Positions 8,144-16,996 of a stretch of DNA of 44,598 nt are shown here, in pieces; the stretch's first letter is position 1, and each line of letters opens with the position of its first letter. Source of the DNA: an uncultured Ectothiorhodospiraceae bacterium (GTDB taxonomy: Bacteria > Pseudomonadota > Gammaproteobacteria > S012-40); contig CALZHW010000009.1 of NCBI GenBank assembly GCA_945787125.1, forward strand, positions 1-44,598, read 5' to 3'. Below the pieces are notes generated by a model, which did not search any database, was not told the origin of the DNA, and saw nothing but the letters and a program-made list of their open reading frames with translations. Made by a program: the position numbers and the translations under genes.

Positions 8144-8511
8144 TGCAGGGCGTGAGGCGTGCTTAAACTGAAGGCGGGAATTTGTGCATCGAACATTGTT
8201 TCGTCATCGGCTTTCATTTGATAGCTGCCTTCCATGCTACCAACCGGTGTTTCCATGACGGTGCCACTGGTGTATTCGAAGCTTTCGCCGGGTTCAAGAT
8301 GTGGGTGTTCACCAATAACGCCCATGCCTTTAACCTCCTGGGTGTTACCCATCGCGTCAGTAATGATCCAATGGCGGCTGATTAATTTAGAGCCAATTTC
8401 ACCATTGTTTGTCATTCTTATTGTATAAGAAAAAATATAGCGGTTATTTTCACTGTCCGATTGTTCTTCGATGTAATTGGTTTTTACATTCACGTCTATT
8501 TGATACTTCAT
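8140..8511 (-). CDS. apaG: ApaG domain protein
   Basis: ApaG is a small fibronectin-III-like beta-sandwich protein whose exact role is unsettled (linked to Ap4A and cobalt/magnesium phenotypes). The 123-residue length is typical. Motifs seen are YTIRMTNNGEIGSKLISRHW, GMGVIGEHPHLEPGESFEY and MEGSYQM. The gene overlaps glk by four bases (ATGA at 8508-8511), so it is coupled to glk rather than to the more usual ksgA/apaH partners. Its TAG stop (8140-8142) lies inside the terminal inverted repeat of the 110-bp element, yet the C-terminus (STPHALH) looks full length. Confidence 0.94.
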   Translation of the reverse strand: MKYQIDVNVKTNYIEEQSDSENNRYIFSYTIRMTNNGEIGSKLISRHWIITDAMGNTQEVKGMGVIGEHPHLEPGESFEYTSGTVMETPVGSMEGSYQMKADDETMFDAQIPAFSLSTPHALH

Positions 8512-9506
8512 TTTAAACTACCTGTTTGTAGGGCGTATTGTTCTGCCCCGATTAAGCCGAGTTCTGTATTAGTGATTAATTTCACTGGAATGTCTTTGAG
8601 TATGGATTGCATTCTACCCTTGGCTAGAAAAGCGTCAAGGAATTGTTTTGAGCGAAGCAGCGATTGATTTTTGGCGGCTATGCCGCCGGCAATATAAAGC
8701 CCACCATACGGCAAGCAATTTAGTGCCAGATTACCCGCTTGTGCGCCGTAGATTTTGCTAAACAGCACCATTGTTTCACTGGCAATGGTGAGTGTTTGTT
8801 GTTGTGCCAGCATGGAAATTTTCGCGGCAGGATCGTTGTGTTCACTGATTTTGCGAAAGTCTGAGGGATTCAGCTGGTGGTGCTCGATGAGAAATTGAAA
8901 CAAATTCCATATTCCGGTTCCTGACAGAATTCTTTCATAAGAAACATGTGACCATTGTAAATTCAGATATTGAAATAGTTGAATTTCCAGCGCGTTTTTT
9001 GGGGCAAAATCCACATGCCCGCCTTCTGTGCTAAGCACTTGCTGGTGATTTTTGGAATAAGGGATAATCGCCTGACCCAGGCCTGTACCAGCGCCGATAA
9101 TCGCTTTTGTTGCTGTGGCGCGTGATTTTCCCTCTTGCAGCGTGATCCAATCATTGTTGGTTAAGGCGGCGATGGCATAACCATTTGCCTTAAAATCGTT
9201 TATTAAGGTGCAATGTTTGATGTTGAATGTTTGCTGTATCGCGTTTCGATCTATGGTCCAGGGTAAATTTGTCACATTCGCAATTTGGTTTTTTACGAGT
9301 GGTGTGATCGGGCCTGCGATGGCCAGACAGGCTGAATCCAACGCTTGATCTGTGCTGAGGATTTCTGCCAGAATTGACTCGATATTCGAATAGTTTGCAT
9401 TTTCAAAACGTTTTTTCATTAACGTCTGGATGTTTTTACCGTCGGATTCAAACCAGTGAATGAGTGTTTTTGTCCCGCCAATATCAGCAGCTAAGTGTCG
9501 TGTCAT
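8508..9506 (-). CDS. glk: glucokinase
   Basis: This is the ATP-dependent hexokinase of the bacterial Glk family, phosphorylating glucose to glucose-6-phosphate. Seen are the phosphate-binding LAADIGGTKTLIHW at the N-terminus, IIGAGTGLGQA, and the glucose-binding STEGGHVDFAP. From the ATG at 9506 the protein is 332 residues, close to the family norm. The frame stays open for 40 more codons upstream, but those lie inside the repeat at 9510-9745. The sequence MTRHLAADIGG is therefore the natural N-terminus. The gene follows pgl on the same strand with two nested elements between, and overlaps apaG by four bases. Confidence 0.93.
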   Translation of the reverse strand: MTRHLAADIGGTKTLIHWFESDGKNIQTLMKKRFENANYSNIESILAEILSTDQALDSACLAIAGPITPLVKNQIANVTNLPWTIDRNAIQQTFNIKHCTLINDFKANGYAIAALTNNDWITLQEGKSRATATKAIIGAGTGLGQAIIPYSKNHQQVLSTEGGHVDFAPKNALEIQLFQYLNLQWSHVSYERILSGTGIWNLFQFLIEHHQLNPSDFRKISEHNDPAAKISMLAQQQTLTIASETMVLFSKIYGAQAGNLALNCLPYGGLYIAGGIAAKNQSLLRSKQFLDAFLAKGRMQSILKDIPVKLITNTELGLIGAEQYALQTGSLK

Positions 9507-9509
9507 AAT

Positions 9510-9908
9510 CCTAGAATCCGCAGTTGAGCAGCTTGTAGTGTGCGTCCTTTTGTGCTGAATTGCGTAATGAAATATTTCCCAAATGGTTGTTCCCTTTGGG
9601 AAATATCTCATAGTGCAATTCAGCACAAAAGGACGTGCAATACAGGTTGCAGTGAGTTACCGAAAGGGTGAACTGCGGTGCAGTTGATATATTTAATAAA
9701 TTCATAATGTTATATTGACCTGTAAACGTTCAACTGCGGAATCTAGGAGCCTGTCCGAGAATGGAAGCCGTAGCGAGGGAAAGTAATTTTAGAGCAGTTT
9801 TTTCGTTCATTTGAGGCGAATAGTCATTCTATTCAACGAAAATGAACGGAAAAAATGGTCAAAATAACAATCCGCAGTAGGCTTTCCATTCTCGGACAGG
9901 CTCCTAGG
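9510..9908. repeat. CCTAGA-ended palindromic element, copy 2, interrupted near its right end
   Basis: This copy is closely similar to 3-240, with ends CCTAGAATCCGCAGTTGA and TCAACTGCGGAATCTAGG. It keeps a better inner palindrome, CTTTTGTGCTGAATTGC / GCAATTCAGCACAAAAG. It is split by the 159-bp element at 9746-9904. Removing that element and one TA copy rejoins AATCTA with GG (9907-9908), exactly the right end of copy 1. It starts three bases upstream of the glk ATG. Confidence 0.85.
9746..9904. mobile_element. 159-bp MITE with TA target duplication, nested in another repeat
   Basis: The ends are perfect inverted repeats, GGAGCCTGTCCGAGAATGG and CCATTCTCGGACAGGCTCC. The element is flanked by TA on both sides (9744-9745 and 9905-9906). 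A TA duplication is characteristic of IS630/Tc1-mariner type transposition. There is no coding capacity, so a transposase would have to act from elsewhere. It sits in the right end of the CCTAGA element. Confidence 0.85.
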
Positions 9909-9960
9909 ATGATGGTGTCTTGTATGCTAGTTGGATGAGGGATGGGGTGTTATCCCATTT

Positions 9961-10695
9961 TCACGTTAATTTTTTGGTAGCGGCCTCGTCAATAAACCAG
10001 GACATTCTACCTGCCGGTTTAATGCGCTGCACGGGATAACGTGTCGTGTCTTTTTCGGTGATCAACAAGTCATACACGATGTTAGCTTTTCCTTCCCCCT
10101 CGCTCAACAATAAAATTTCTTTTGCGGCATTAATGATGGGATATGTCATTGTGATACGCCAACTATTAAATTTCTCCACGAATACAGCCGTGCATATTTT
10201 GTCCATTTCTTTAAGCGCCAGCGTGTCAGGAAAAAGTGACGCGGTATGCCCGTCCGGTCCCAAGCCCAGCAAGATCAGATCAAACTCATGTCTACCCTGC
10301 GAGTTTTTTGGCAAATGGGTTGTCAACGTTTTGCTATAAAAAGCCGCCGCCGTTTGTGCTGAGTCCACTGCTGTATCGATAGGGTGAATATTTTCGGGTC
10401 TACAAGGCACGTTGTCCAAGAGCGTATCTTTTGCCATTTTATAATTGCTGTCATTATGATTATGCGGCACAAACCTTTCGTCGCCAAAGTAAACATGGAC
10501 GTTCTCCCAGTTGATTTGTTGGCGATATTCCATACTTGCCAGTAACCTGAAAAGTGCTTTGGGTGTAGTGCCGCCGGATAAGGCCAAGTGAAAAGCCCCT
10601 TGCGTCGCAATGGCTGCAGAACAGCGATTTACGCAGAGGTCGGCTGCTGCATGATGGAGATGTTCAGCGGTTGCAAAAATTTCAGGTTTTAGCAT
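9961..10695 (-). CDS. pgl: 6-phosphogluconolactonase
   Basis: The enzyme hydrolyses 6-phosphogluconolactone to 6-phosphogluconate in the oxidative pentose phosphate or Entner-Doudoroff route. The 244-residue protein is of the DevB/Pgl type: LALSGGTTPKALFRLL (31-50), NVHVYFGDERFVPHNHNDSN, LGLGPDGHTASLFP and ITMTYPIINAA. It lies upstream of glk on the same strand, so glk and pgl would act two steps apart (the dehydrogenase zwf is not in this window). Nested repeats fill the 454-bp gap between them. Confidence 0.95.
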   Translation of the reverse strand: MLKPEIFATAEHLHHAAADLCVNRCSAAIATQGAFHLALSGGTTPKALFRLLASMEYRQQINWENVHVYFGDERFVPHNHNDSNYKMAKDTLLDNVPCRPENIHPIDTAVDSAQTAAAFYSKTLTTHLPKNSQGRHEFDLILLGLGPDGHTASLFPDTLALKEMDKICTAVFVEKFNSWRITMTYPIINAAKEILLLSEGEGKANIVYDLLITEKDTTRYPVQRIKPAGRMSWFIDEAATKKLT

Positions 10696-10847
10696 TTAAG
10701 GTAGTTCCGATAGCAGGGTAAGATCAACCCGAATATAGTAGCATAATTTCACTACGCAGTTCTGCTGGGTGAATTGCACGTCACCCAAATCCATAGAGAG
10801 TCACTATGGAAATGAGTCCATTATAACGCTTTATTTAACCAAATAAA

Positions 10848-11056
10848 TTACTCACTATCGGAATTCAAAGTTGCAAAAGTACCACCTTCCAGCACCCGTA
10901 GTGGCAAAACCTTACCGAGAGACGCCGTGAATACGTCCTTGTAAGCTTGACGGCAGCATCCCTGCGGGCACATAGGACAACACTCTCGATAAGGCCTTGC
11001 CACTACAAGCGCTGATTACGGGAAATAGTTTGAACTCCAAAACTTGAGTAAGTTAT
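10848..11056. repeat. PAL-1 palindromic element, copy B (inverted orientation)
   Basis: The left end is TTACTCACTATCGGAATTC and the right end TTTGAACTCCAAAACTTG. The arms GGCAAAACCTTACCGAGAG and CTCTCGATAAGGCCTTGCC appear in the opposite order to copies A, C and E. It lies in the 523-bp gap between pgl and tal. The rest of that gap (10696-10847) shows only the small palindrome CCATAG/CTATGG near 10790. Confidence 0.8.
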
Positions 11057-11057
11057 A

Positions 11058-11132
11058 ACACAATCGCAGCCAAACTATTTCCCATAATCAGTGTTGCAAT
11101 TGTAAGACATTATCGAGGGTGTTGACGGCATG
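11058..11132. repeat. PAL-1 partial copy directly abutting copy B
   Basis: ACAATCGCAGCCAAACTATT, then CATAATCAGTGTTGCAAT and CATTATCGAGGGTGTTGACGG match the left arm of PAL-1 in A/C/E orientation. The sequence breaks off at the central hairpin. It is a degraded half element joined tail to tail with copy B. Confidence 0.6.
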
Positions 11133-11143
11133 GAGCTTTGAGG

Positions 11144-11175
11144 CACAGGAGCCGATAAAAGAATCAGCTCCTGTG
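11144..11175. terminator. hairpin downstream of tal
   Basis: The perfect 9-bp stem CACAGGAGC / GCTCCTGTG lies about 45 bp beyond the tal stop. No T-run follows on the tal strand, so factor-independent termination is not certain. Confidence 0.4.
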
Positions 11176-11218
11176 TTTATGAAATCGTTTATGAAATTAT
11201 ATGCTGCGGGTTAGAAAG

Positions 11219-12352
11219 TTAGGCGGCACCCTGCACTGAGCTATCCAGGTTATGCAATTTATCATCGATGGCAGTCAGTAGATTATCAAATGACTTTGCA
11301 AAGGACGCGACGCCGTCTGCTTCGAGTTTATTCATTAGTGCGCTTACATCAATGCCTAAGTCATGCAGTTCGGTGAATTCTTTCTCAGCGGTTTCAATAC
11401 CTGAGGATAATGTTTCGCTTGCTGTGCCATGGTCTCTGAAAGCATCCGCAGTAGCAGGAGGAATGGTATTGACTGTGTTCTTGCCAATCAAGCCATCAAT
11501 ATAGAGTACATCACTGTATTCTGGGTTTTTTACACCTGTGCTGGCCCATAGTAAGCGTTGTGGTTTTGCGCCTGCAGTCGCAAGTTGCTTGAACTCATCT
11601 GATTCAACTAATGCCAGATATTCTCTATAAGCGACTTTTGCATTCGCGATGCCCATCTTGCCTTTAAGATGCATTCCTGCCGCACCTTTGTCGTCCAGTG
11701 CGGCGTCCAGGATAGCGTCTACCCGACTCACAAAAAAACTGGCTACGGAGGAAATGTTATCAATCGGCAAGCCGCGTGTGTGTCTGGTGGTCAAACCTCT
11801 AATGTACGCTTTAGCCACTTCAACGTAACGTTCCACAGAAAATAGCAAGGTGGCGTTGACACTTATGCCATCTGCAATAAGCTGTTCAATCGCCGGGATG
11901 CCTGCTTTAGTGGCAGGGATTTTGATCATTACATTGGGTCGTTTCAGGCGCAGATATAATTGCTGCGCTTCCTTGACACTTGCCGCTGTGTCATGCGCCA
12001 GGTCAGGAGATACTTCCAGGCTGACATAACCATCAACCCCATTGGTTGTTTGGTATACGGGCAGTAACATATCTGCGGCCGCTTGTATGTCTTGAATCGC
12101 TAACTCAAAGAATGCAGCGCGAGTATCAACCGTCGGGTTTTGCGTTTTTGCGTAATCAAGCAGAGATTGATCATAGTCACTGCTGCCGGTGATTGCTTTT
12201 TCAAAGATGCTAGGGTTTGAGGTAATACCTCGCAAGCCATCTTGTTGAATCATTTTTTCGAGGTCGCCATTTTTCAGCATCTTGCGCTGAATATTGTCGT
12301 ACCAAAAACTTTGGCCGAAGTCAGTGAGTTGGCCTAGTGGGTTTTTTGACAT
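11219..12352 (-). CDS. tal: transaldolase (long type)
   Basis: Transaldolase moves a dihydroxyacetone unit between sugar phosphates in the non-oxidative pentose phosphate pathway. The 377-residue length and sequence fit the longer subfamily rather than the 317-residue E. coli TalB. Seen are the N-terminal ITSNPSIFEKAI motif, VSLEVSPDLAHD, and the Schiff-base lysine in NVMIKIPATKAG (Lys144), followed by VNATLLFSVERY. A good ribosome binding site (GGAG, 6-7 bases before ATG) supports the start. It is upstream of pgl and glk on the same strand, but copy B of PAL-1 lies in between. Confidence 0.95.
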   Translation of the reverse strand: MSKNPLGQLTDFGQSFWYDNIQRKMLKNGDLEKMIQQDGLRGITSNPSIFEKAITGSSDYDQSLLDYAKTQNPTVDTRAAFFELAIQDIQAAADMLLPVYQTTNGVDGYVSLEVSPDLAHDTAASVKEAQQLYLRLKRPNVMIKIPATKAGIPAIEQLIADGISVNATLLFSVERYVEVAKAYIRGLTTRHTRGLPIDNISSVASFFVSRVDAILDAALDDKGAAGMHLKGKMGIANAKVAYREYLALVESDEFKQLATAGAKPQRLLWASTGVKNPEYSDVLYIDGLIGKNTVNTIPPATADAFRDHGTASETLSSGIETAEKEFTELHDLGIDVSALMNKLEADGVASFAKSFDNLLTAIDDKLHNLDSSVQGAA

Positions 12353-12757
12353 GTTGTTGCTCCATGAGAGTTGGTTTTGGATTACGAATTAAATGTTTAA
12401 AACCAATATACGATAATTATATGACAAGAACAGCTTTTCTTCATTGAAATTTACACGACTATTCATATAGTTTGCTTTTAACGACCCTAAGTTCAGTTTC
12501 TTTAGCCTTTAACTCAGAGTTGATTGAGTTGATTGATTTATTAAAGGATTTAAAAATATTGTTAACAATTCAAGTCGCTATATCGATAAAGCAAGATGCA
12601 CAAGTCTTGCCGGGTGTGCGTATCCGCAGCATTGACGCGTTGCCGTGAATTATTGCATCAGAGTAAGCCCTCATTAGATTAATATCGTGAAAGAACGAAA
12701 TGGGCGTTTTTTAAGAGAGCGACCCGTCAGCAGGCGCACGTGAGAGTTTTAGGGCTA

Positions 12758-12786
12758 TTGTCGCCTCGGCATTTACTTGCTATTAT
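12758..12786 (+). promoter_or_regulatory. sigma70-type promoter for the first lipoprotein gene
   Basis: TTGTCG (12758-12763), a 17-bp spacer and TATTAT (12781-12786) fit a housekeeping promoter. Transcription would start about 25 bases before the ATG at 12817. The rest of the 464-bp gap 12353-12816 shows only AT-rich sequence with a TTGTTAACAA palindrome and no gene. Confidence 0.55.
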
Positions 12787-12816
12787 GACTATCTGATCTT
12801 TTTTTAACCACTTCTC

Positions 12817-14472
12817 ATGGCGTATTTGCTGTGTTTAACGAGTGATAATGTGATTACAACCCCATTTCAGTGGAATTGTCTATTAAAGACCCGCATCGCC
12901 ACTATTTTCATTGTATTTAGTGTGTCTTTGCTCGCCTGTACTGAGCAATCGCCTGTGTGGGTCACCCAGCTTGAAGTGATTCCGCCCGTTTTTAGTATTA
13001 AATCCAGTCAATACAATTCTAAGCCCTTTATTGCACGGGTAAAATATTCAGATGGTAAAACCGAGAATGCTTCCAATGCAGTTACCTGGCACAGTGAAAA
13101 TACGGCATTGTTAACCGTCTCGGTGGCGGGTGAGTTGGAAAAACAGGGCGAATGTTTATTAGCGCGATGTATTGTGAGCTTGATTGCCACCCATCCTGAA
13201 TCGGGTCAAAGTCAACGAGTTGAGGTTCAAGTATTTCCTGCAGAAGTCGAAATCCCAGTTGCCAAAAAAACAGCGACAAACGAGGCTGCAGAAGCGCACG
13301 TTGACAGTGACGCGGTTGTTGATGCCACGGAAACCTTGGATGACTTTGAAGATCTGGTGGATGTCAACGAGCCAGCGCGAGCTCTTCAAAATGAATCGAC
13401 AATAATGCTCGACTCATTTGAGAGTGAAACGTCATCGATTCCAATAGAGCAAACTTCAACCCACTCAGCTAATGTGCTTAATACTCAGGCATTGCAGTTC
13501 AATCAAACCAATGTGGTGGTTGAATCAGGCGACTTATTTCTGCCGTCAATTGTGTTTAGCAGTGCAACTTCACAGCAACCAGTGGCCAGTGATTATGACT
13601 GCCAAATTGAATATTCTGATGCTGATACGGTCTCAATAACAGCAGGGTGTGTCGTGCACCCGCAGGTGCCAGGAAATGCACGTATCAAACTATTGGCCAA
13701 ATCCACGAATTATTCTGCCACCAATTCGGTGTTGGATATTCGTGTTATCGCTAAACCGGTTGAATATACATTAGCCAACGGATTCCGCTTAAACCTCGCG
13801 GAAGCACAGGGCCAAACCTGGCTACAGTTAAACAATATCCCGGCTCACTTAGCACATCGGTTAACAGTCCATGGTTTACAGGGATTGGGTGCGCAATTTG
13901 CTGTTTTTCAGTCGTTTGAGAATAGTCTCGGAGCCTGTTTAAATACTGTGCCAGGCGATAGCGCAGAAGTTTCATGTATCATTAAACCAGTGAGTAATCA
14001 GTTATATTTAACCTTGTATAAACCTGCGGCTATTCGTAATGTTGTAGCACTTCAGCTATCGCCGGTAGCCGATCATTTATTCGCTTATACCCGCTTGAGT
14101 GATTCTCAGAACCCACAGCTTCTTACTATGAATAATTCTTTTCAGGCCTACCTATTGGCCAATGAATATGGGCTGCATAATAGACATTATTACAGTTTTA
14201 CATTGCCCAACAATATTGAAGAAAGTTCGACTCTCAGAGTGGTTTTAAAGGATTTTGATGAAGTACCTGGGATTGAAATAAAATGGGACAATGGCTCTTG
14301 TTCGCCTGCCAATCTGGCAATTACGGCTCAACAACTAGTTTGTGACTTACCCAGTGATGTTATCGGTAATCTACAAATAGCGATTAAGAGCGATTACTGG
14401 GAAAACACTGTCAGTAGTTTTATCGCCAAAAGTGGTGGAACTTATTATAGTGTTTTGGTTACCCAACAATAA
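12817..14472 (+). CDS. Ig-like repeat lipoprotein of unknown function (paralogue 1)
   Basis: A signal peptide ends in the lipobox VSLLAC (Cys41 from the ATG), so the product should be a lipoprotein. I do not recognise the family. The first 120 residues after the Cys look like a bacterial Ig-like (Big-2 type) beta domain: ARVKYSDGKTENASNAVTWHS. A long acidic Ala/Thr/Glu linker follows. The C-terminal half has two modules of about 85 residues, each with a Cys pair (LGACLNTVPGDSAEVSCIIK; WDNGSCSPANLAITAQQLVC). These are related to modules in the next gene. The ATG lacks a ribosome binding site. A GTG at 12850 with GAG seven bases upstream is an alternative start. Confidence 0.75.
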   Translation: MAYLLCLTSDNVITTPFQWNCLLKTRIATIFIVFSVSLLACTEQSPVWVTQLEVIPPVFSIKSSQYNSKPFIARVKYSDGKTENASNAVTWHSENTALLTVSVAGELEKQGECLLARCIVSLIATHPESGQSQRVEVQVFPAEVEIPVAKKTATNEAAEAHVDSDAVVDATETLDDFEDLVDVNEPARALQNESTIMLDSFESETSSIPIEQTSTHSANVLNTQALQFNQTNVVVESGDLFLPSIVFSSATSQQPVASDYDCQIEYSDADTVSITAGCVVHPQVPGNARIKLLAKSTNYSATNSVLDIRVIAKPVEYTLANGFRLNLAEAQGQTWLQLNNIPAHLAHRLTVHGLQGLGAQFAVFQSFENSLGACLNTVPGDSAEVSCIIKPVSNQLYLTLYKPAAIRNVVALQLSPVADHLFAYTRLSDSQNPQLLTMNNSFQAYLLANEYGLHNRHYYSFTLPNNIEESSTLRVVLKDFDEVPGIEIKWDNGSCSPANLAITAQQLVCDLPSDVIGNLQIAIKSDYWENTVSSFIAKSGGTYYSVLVTQQ

Positions 14473-14566
14473 TGCATTGAAAATAAATTATTTCATACAT
14501 GTTCCTTACCTACATTTTTCGGGGAGAAATCATTTGGGTGGTTTTACAGTGAAAAGGCGTTATTGG

Positions 14567-16639
14567 ATGCTGACTAAATTCCTGCTTATCATTGCATCGC
14601 TGATAATGTTGGCTGCCTGCGGCAACGACGACAGCAGCAATGATGAGCCTGCACCGCAAATAGTCAATTTTTCAAGTGACACCACGAGTGTTAGCGTTAG
14701 CAAATCAAGCGATAGCAGCATTCAGCTAACGCTGCGATTTGATTTTGATGATCAAAGCACTGCTAATCGAATGTTAAACCTTGATTGGAATTCAACGCTG
14801 CAACAATTTGATATCAGTCCTGCTGACGGTGAAAAGTATCAACTCGAATTATTGGGTATCTCTGATCCTGATGTGGCCGATGAGCTGTGGATTACTGACC
14901 TCGAAGCAGAGAAAACCATAAATATTCCGGTCGATTTAGTCACTAGCCCAGCATTGATTAGTGCTATCACTTTTTCATTGCAGAAGACTGAATATACTGT
15001 GGGAGATGTTATTACCCCCATATTCACTTTCTCTTACACTCAAGGAGCATCGTCAAACGATATTCCACCAACAGTGGATTGCATCATTCAAACGGGTGAG
15101 TCAGTTTTAGCGGAAAAAGATAAATGTAGTTTTGAGGTGGTAGCACTCGGTCAGGCGCAAGTAGGTTTAACCGTGCCGGCAGATTTACTGGCTGAGAATG
15201 TTAGCTTACCGCAGATTGATATTGTTGCAACGACTCCACCTGTCCCACAAAGACTAAATTTAACTAACACTTCCGGAGCTGATTTAACGACTTTGCAAGT
15301 CGCATCCGATGTTTCAATTGAGCAATCTGCAATTTTACAAACCGAATATGATAAAGGTTTGCCAACAGCAGAAAACATCACGATTCAATGGCAACACAGT
15401 TCACTGAGCTTTAACGTCATCGACGCAGAGCAAACTGTTTACCCATCACAGTTTGACACAGCCACCGAGCAGCTAACGATTACTGATCCGGTATCTCAAT
15501 TAACCATTGTTATTGAAATATCAACGTTAGTGAAGGTTTTACGCTTTGATGTTGCTGAGATGACACTTTTATCGGGTCAGTCACGACAACTCGACAGTAT
15601 TGCAGAATTCGAGATTTTTGGGAAACAAGCCTCATTTAATGATGATGTGGAATGTTCGGCTGAAGCATCGGAAATGAATTTGATTAAAGTCAGTGAGAAT
15701 TGTGAAGTTGCAGCCTGGCTTCCAGGTGTGTATACCATTGAAGTCAACTTGCTCGATCCAACGCTTGCCGCTGTGGACTACCAGACTCAATCGTTACAGT
15801 TGACAGTAAGTCCGGTTAATTTGGGTAGTTTAAGTAATAGCTCTACGTTTATCCTTGATCAAACTGTTAATACCTCATTGATTACCTTTGAAATAGATGG
15901 CGCCACCGTTGATGAAATTTATAAAGTAACACTTAACACCGTTGGCGAGAGTTCATCGCTTAGCAACATATCGCTGGATGTATTTTTTGACTGGAATGTA
16001 CTGGGCTGTAAGGCATCGGGTATCGCATCGGAAACATCCCTTGCTTGCGGCATAAAAGCTATTCAAAGTAAGCTTTATTTAATTTTAGAAACCACTAATT
16101 TGAATGATTTCGGTGTGTTTAATTATACTTTGACGGTTGAGCCTGATATCGATATTTTAAATTTGGATGGTGATTTATCCACTTCCCCTGTTGCGTATCA
16201 AGTGCTTACCGTGGGCCCTAGATTTCTGGGTCACGTTCCGGCTAACGAGCATAATTTCAATAACATAAGTTTGTATAAAACAGATGTGGCAAATGGAATG
16301 AATCCAACGCTCGATCCCGGCGATTATCGAGTGAAAGTTGAATTCCAATCCCGTTTTTTCCAAGAAAATACAGTCGTAGTTCGTTGGGACAGTTCAGTCG
16401 CGCCGGGTGATTCAATTCGTTCTTGCTCGGTGTTTAACCCAACTGACACGGTCACAGGTATGCAGCTCTTTTCTTATATGAACGACAATGTCAGTCGCAC
16501 CATCGAATGTATTGTGCCTAACGCGGAGCAGCCACAAAACATCGTTGTTGAGATTTATGGCAATGGTCTTGACTCTAATTCCCCTAGCATTACCGGTGTA
16601 GAAGGCGAAGTTTCCTACGAAATAACCATTACTCAATAA
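14567..16639 (+). CDS. Ig-like repeat lipoprotein of unknown function (paralogue 2)
   Basis: The signal peptide MLTKFLLIIASLIMLAAC carries a clear lipobox (Cys18). The ATG at 14567 has AAGG nine bases upstream. A GTG at 14549, adding VKRRYW, is also possible, and longer frames starting inside the previous gene are unlikely. The mature protein of about 670 residues is almost all beta-strand-like, Ser/Thr/Asp-rich, with several Cys pairs. Its last 200 residues hold the same Cys-pair modules as the preceding protein (LGCKASGIASETSLACGIKA; VVVRWDSS...CSVF...IECIVP) and a similar ending (YEITITQ versus YSVLVTQQ). Function is unknown. The TAA stop is the first codon of PAL-1 copy C. Confidence 0.78.
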   Translation: MLTKFLLIIASLIMLAACGNDDSSNDEPAPQIVNFSSDTTSVSVSKSSDSSIQLTLRFDFDDQSTANRMLNLDWNSTLQQFDISPADGEKYQLELLGISDPDVADELWITDLEAEKTINIPVDLVTSPALISAITFSLQKTEYTVGDVITPIFTFSYTQGASSNDIPPTVDCIIQTGESVLAEKDKCSFEVVALGQAQVGLTVPADLLAENVSLPQIDIVATTPPVPQRLNLTNTSGADLTTLQVASDVSIEQSAILQTEYDKGLPTAENITIQWQHSSLSFNVIDAEQTVYPSQFDTATEQLTITDPVSQLTIVIEISTLVKVLRFDVAEMTLLSGQSRQLDSIAEFEIFGKQASFNDDVECSAEASEMNLIKVSENCEVAAWLPGVYTIEVNLLDPTLAAVDYQTQSLQLTVSPVNLGSLSNSSTFILDQTVNTSLITFEIDGATVDEIYKVTLNTVGESSSLSNISLDVFFDWNVLGCKASGIASETSLACGIKAIQSKLYLILETTNLNDFGVFNYTLTVEPDIDILNLDGDLSTSPVAYQVLTVGPRFLGHVPANEHNFNNISLYKTDVANGMNPTLDPGDYRVKVEFQSRFFQENTVVVRWDSSVAPGDSIRSCSVFNPTDTVTGMQLFSYMNDNVSRTIECIVPNAEQPQNIVVEIYGNGLDSNSPSITGVEGEVSYEITITQ

Positions 16640-16833
16640 CTCACAATCAGAGTTCAAATTATTTCCCGTAATCAGCACTCGTAGTGGCAAGGCCTTATCG
16701 AGAGTGTTGGCAGCAGGGATGCTGCCGTCAAGTTTCTATAGGGATATATTCTCGGGTAGGCTCCAGCTAAGGTTTTGCCGCTACGGGTGCTGGAAGGTAG
16801 CACTTCTTCAAATTTGAACGCCGATTGTGAGTA
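16637..16833. repeat. PAL-1 palindromic element, copy C
   Basis: The left end TAACTCACAATCAGAGTTC pairs with the right end GAACGCCGATTGTGAGTA. The central hairpin is GGCAGCAGGGATGCTGCC, and the arms are GTGGCAAGGCCTTATCG and GGTTTTGCCGCTACGG. It begins exactly at the stop codon of the upstream lipoprotein and separates that gene from the chemosensory operon. Confidence 0.85.
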
Positions 16834-16898
16834 TTTACGTAGGTACGTGCACATTCCTTAGGAGGTGTTTTGAGCTGTTTAGCAGCAAAACTTGAGGC

Positions 16899-16926
16899 TC
16901 AAGTTAATGATTCAAGCAGCCGTAAA
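16899..16926 (+). promoter_or_regulatory. possible flagellar sigma28 (FliA) promoter
   Basis: TCAAGTT (16899-16905) and GCCGTAAA (16919-16926) resemble the sigma28 boxes TAAAGTTT and GCCGATAA. The TCAA-to-GCCG gap is 16 bp, one longer than ideal. It lies 70 bp before the receptor gene, and many chemoreceptor genes use this sigma factor. No flagellar gene is in the window to support it. Confidence 0.3.
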
Positions 16927-16996
16927 CCAATTAATGAAGTGATGCAATGCGTTTAACAACTCGGATAAACGGAAAAAACAACAGTAATGGTCAATC

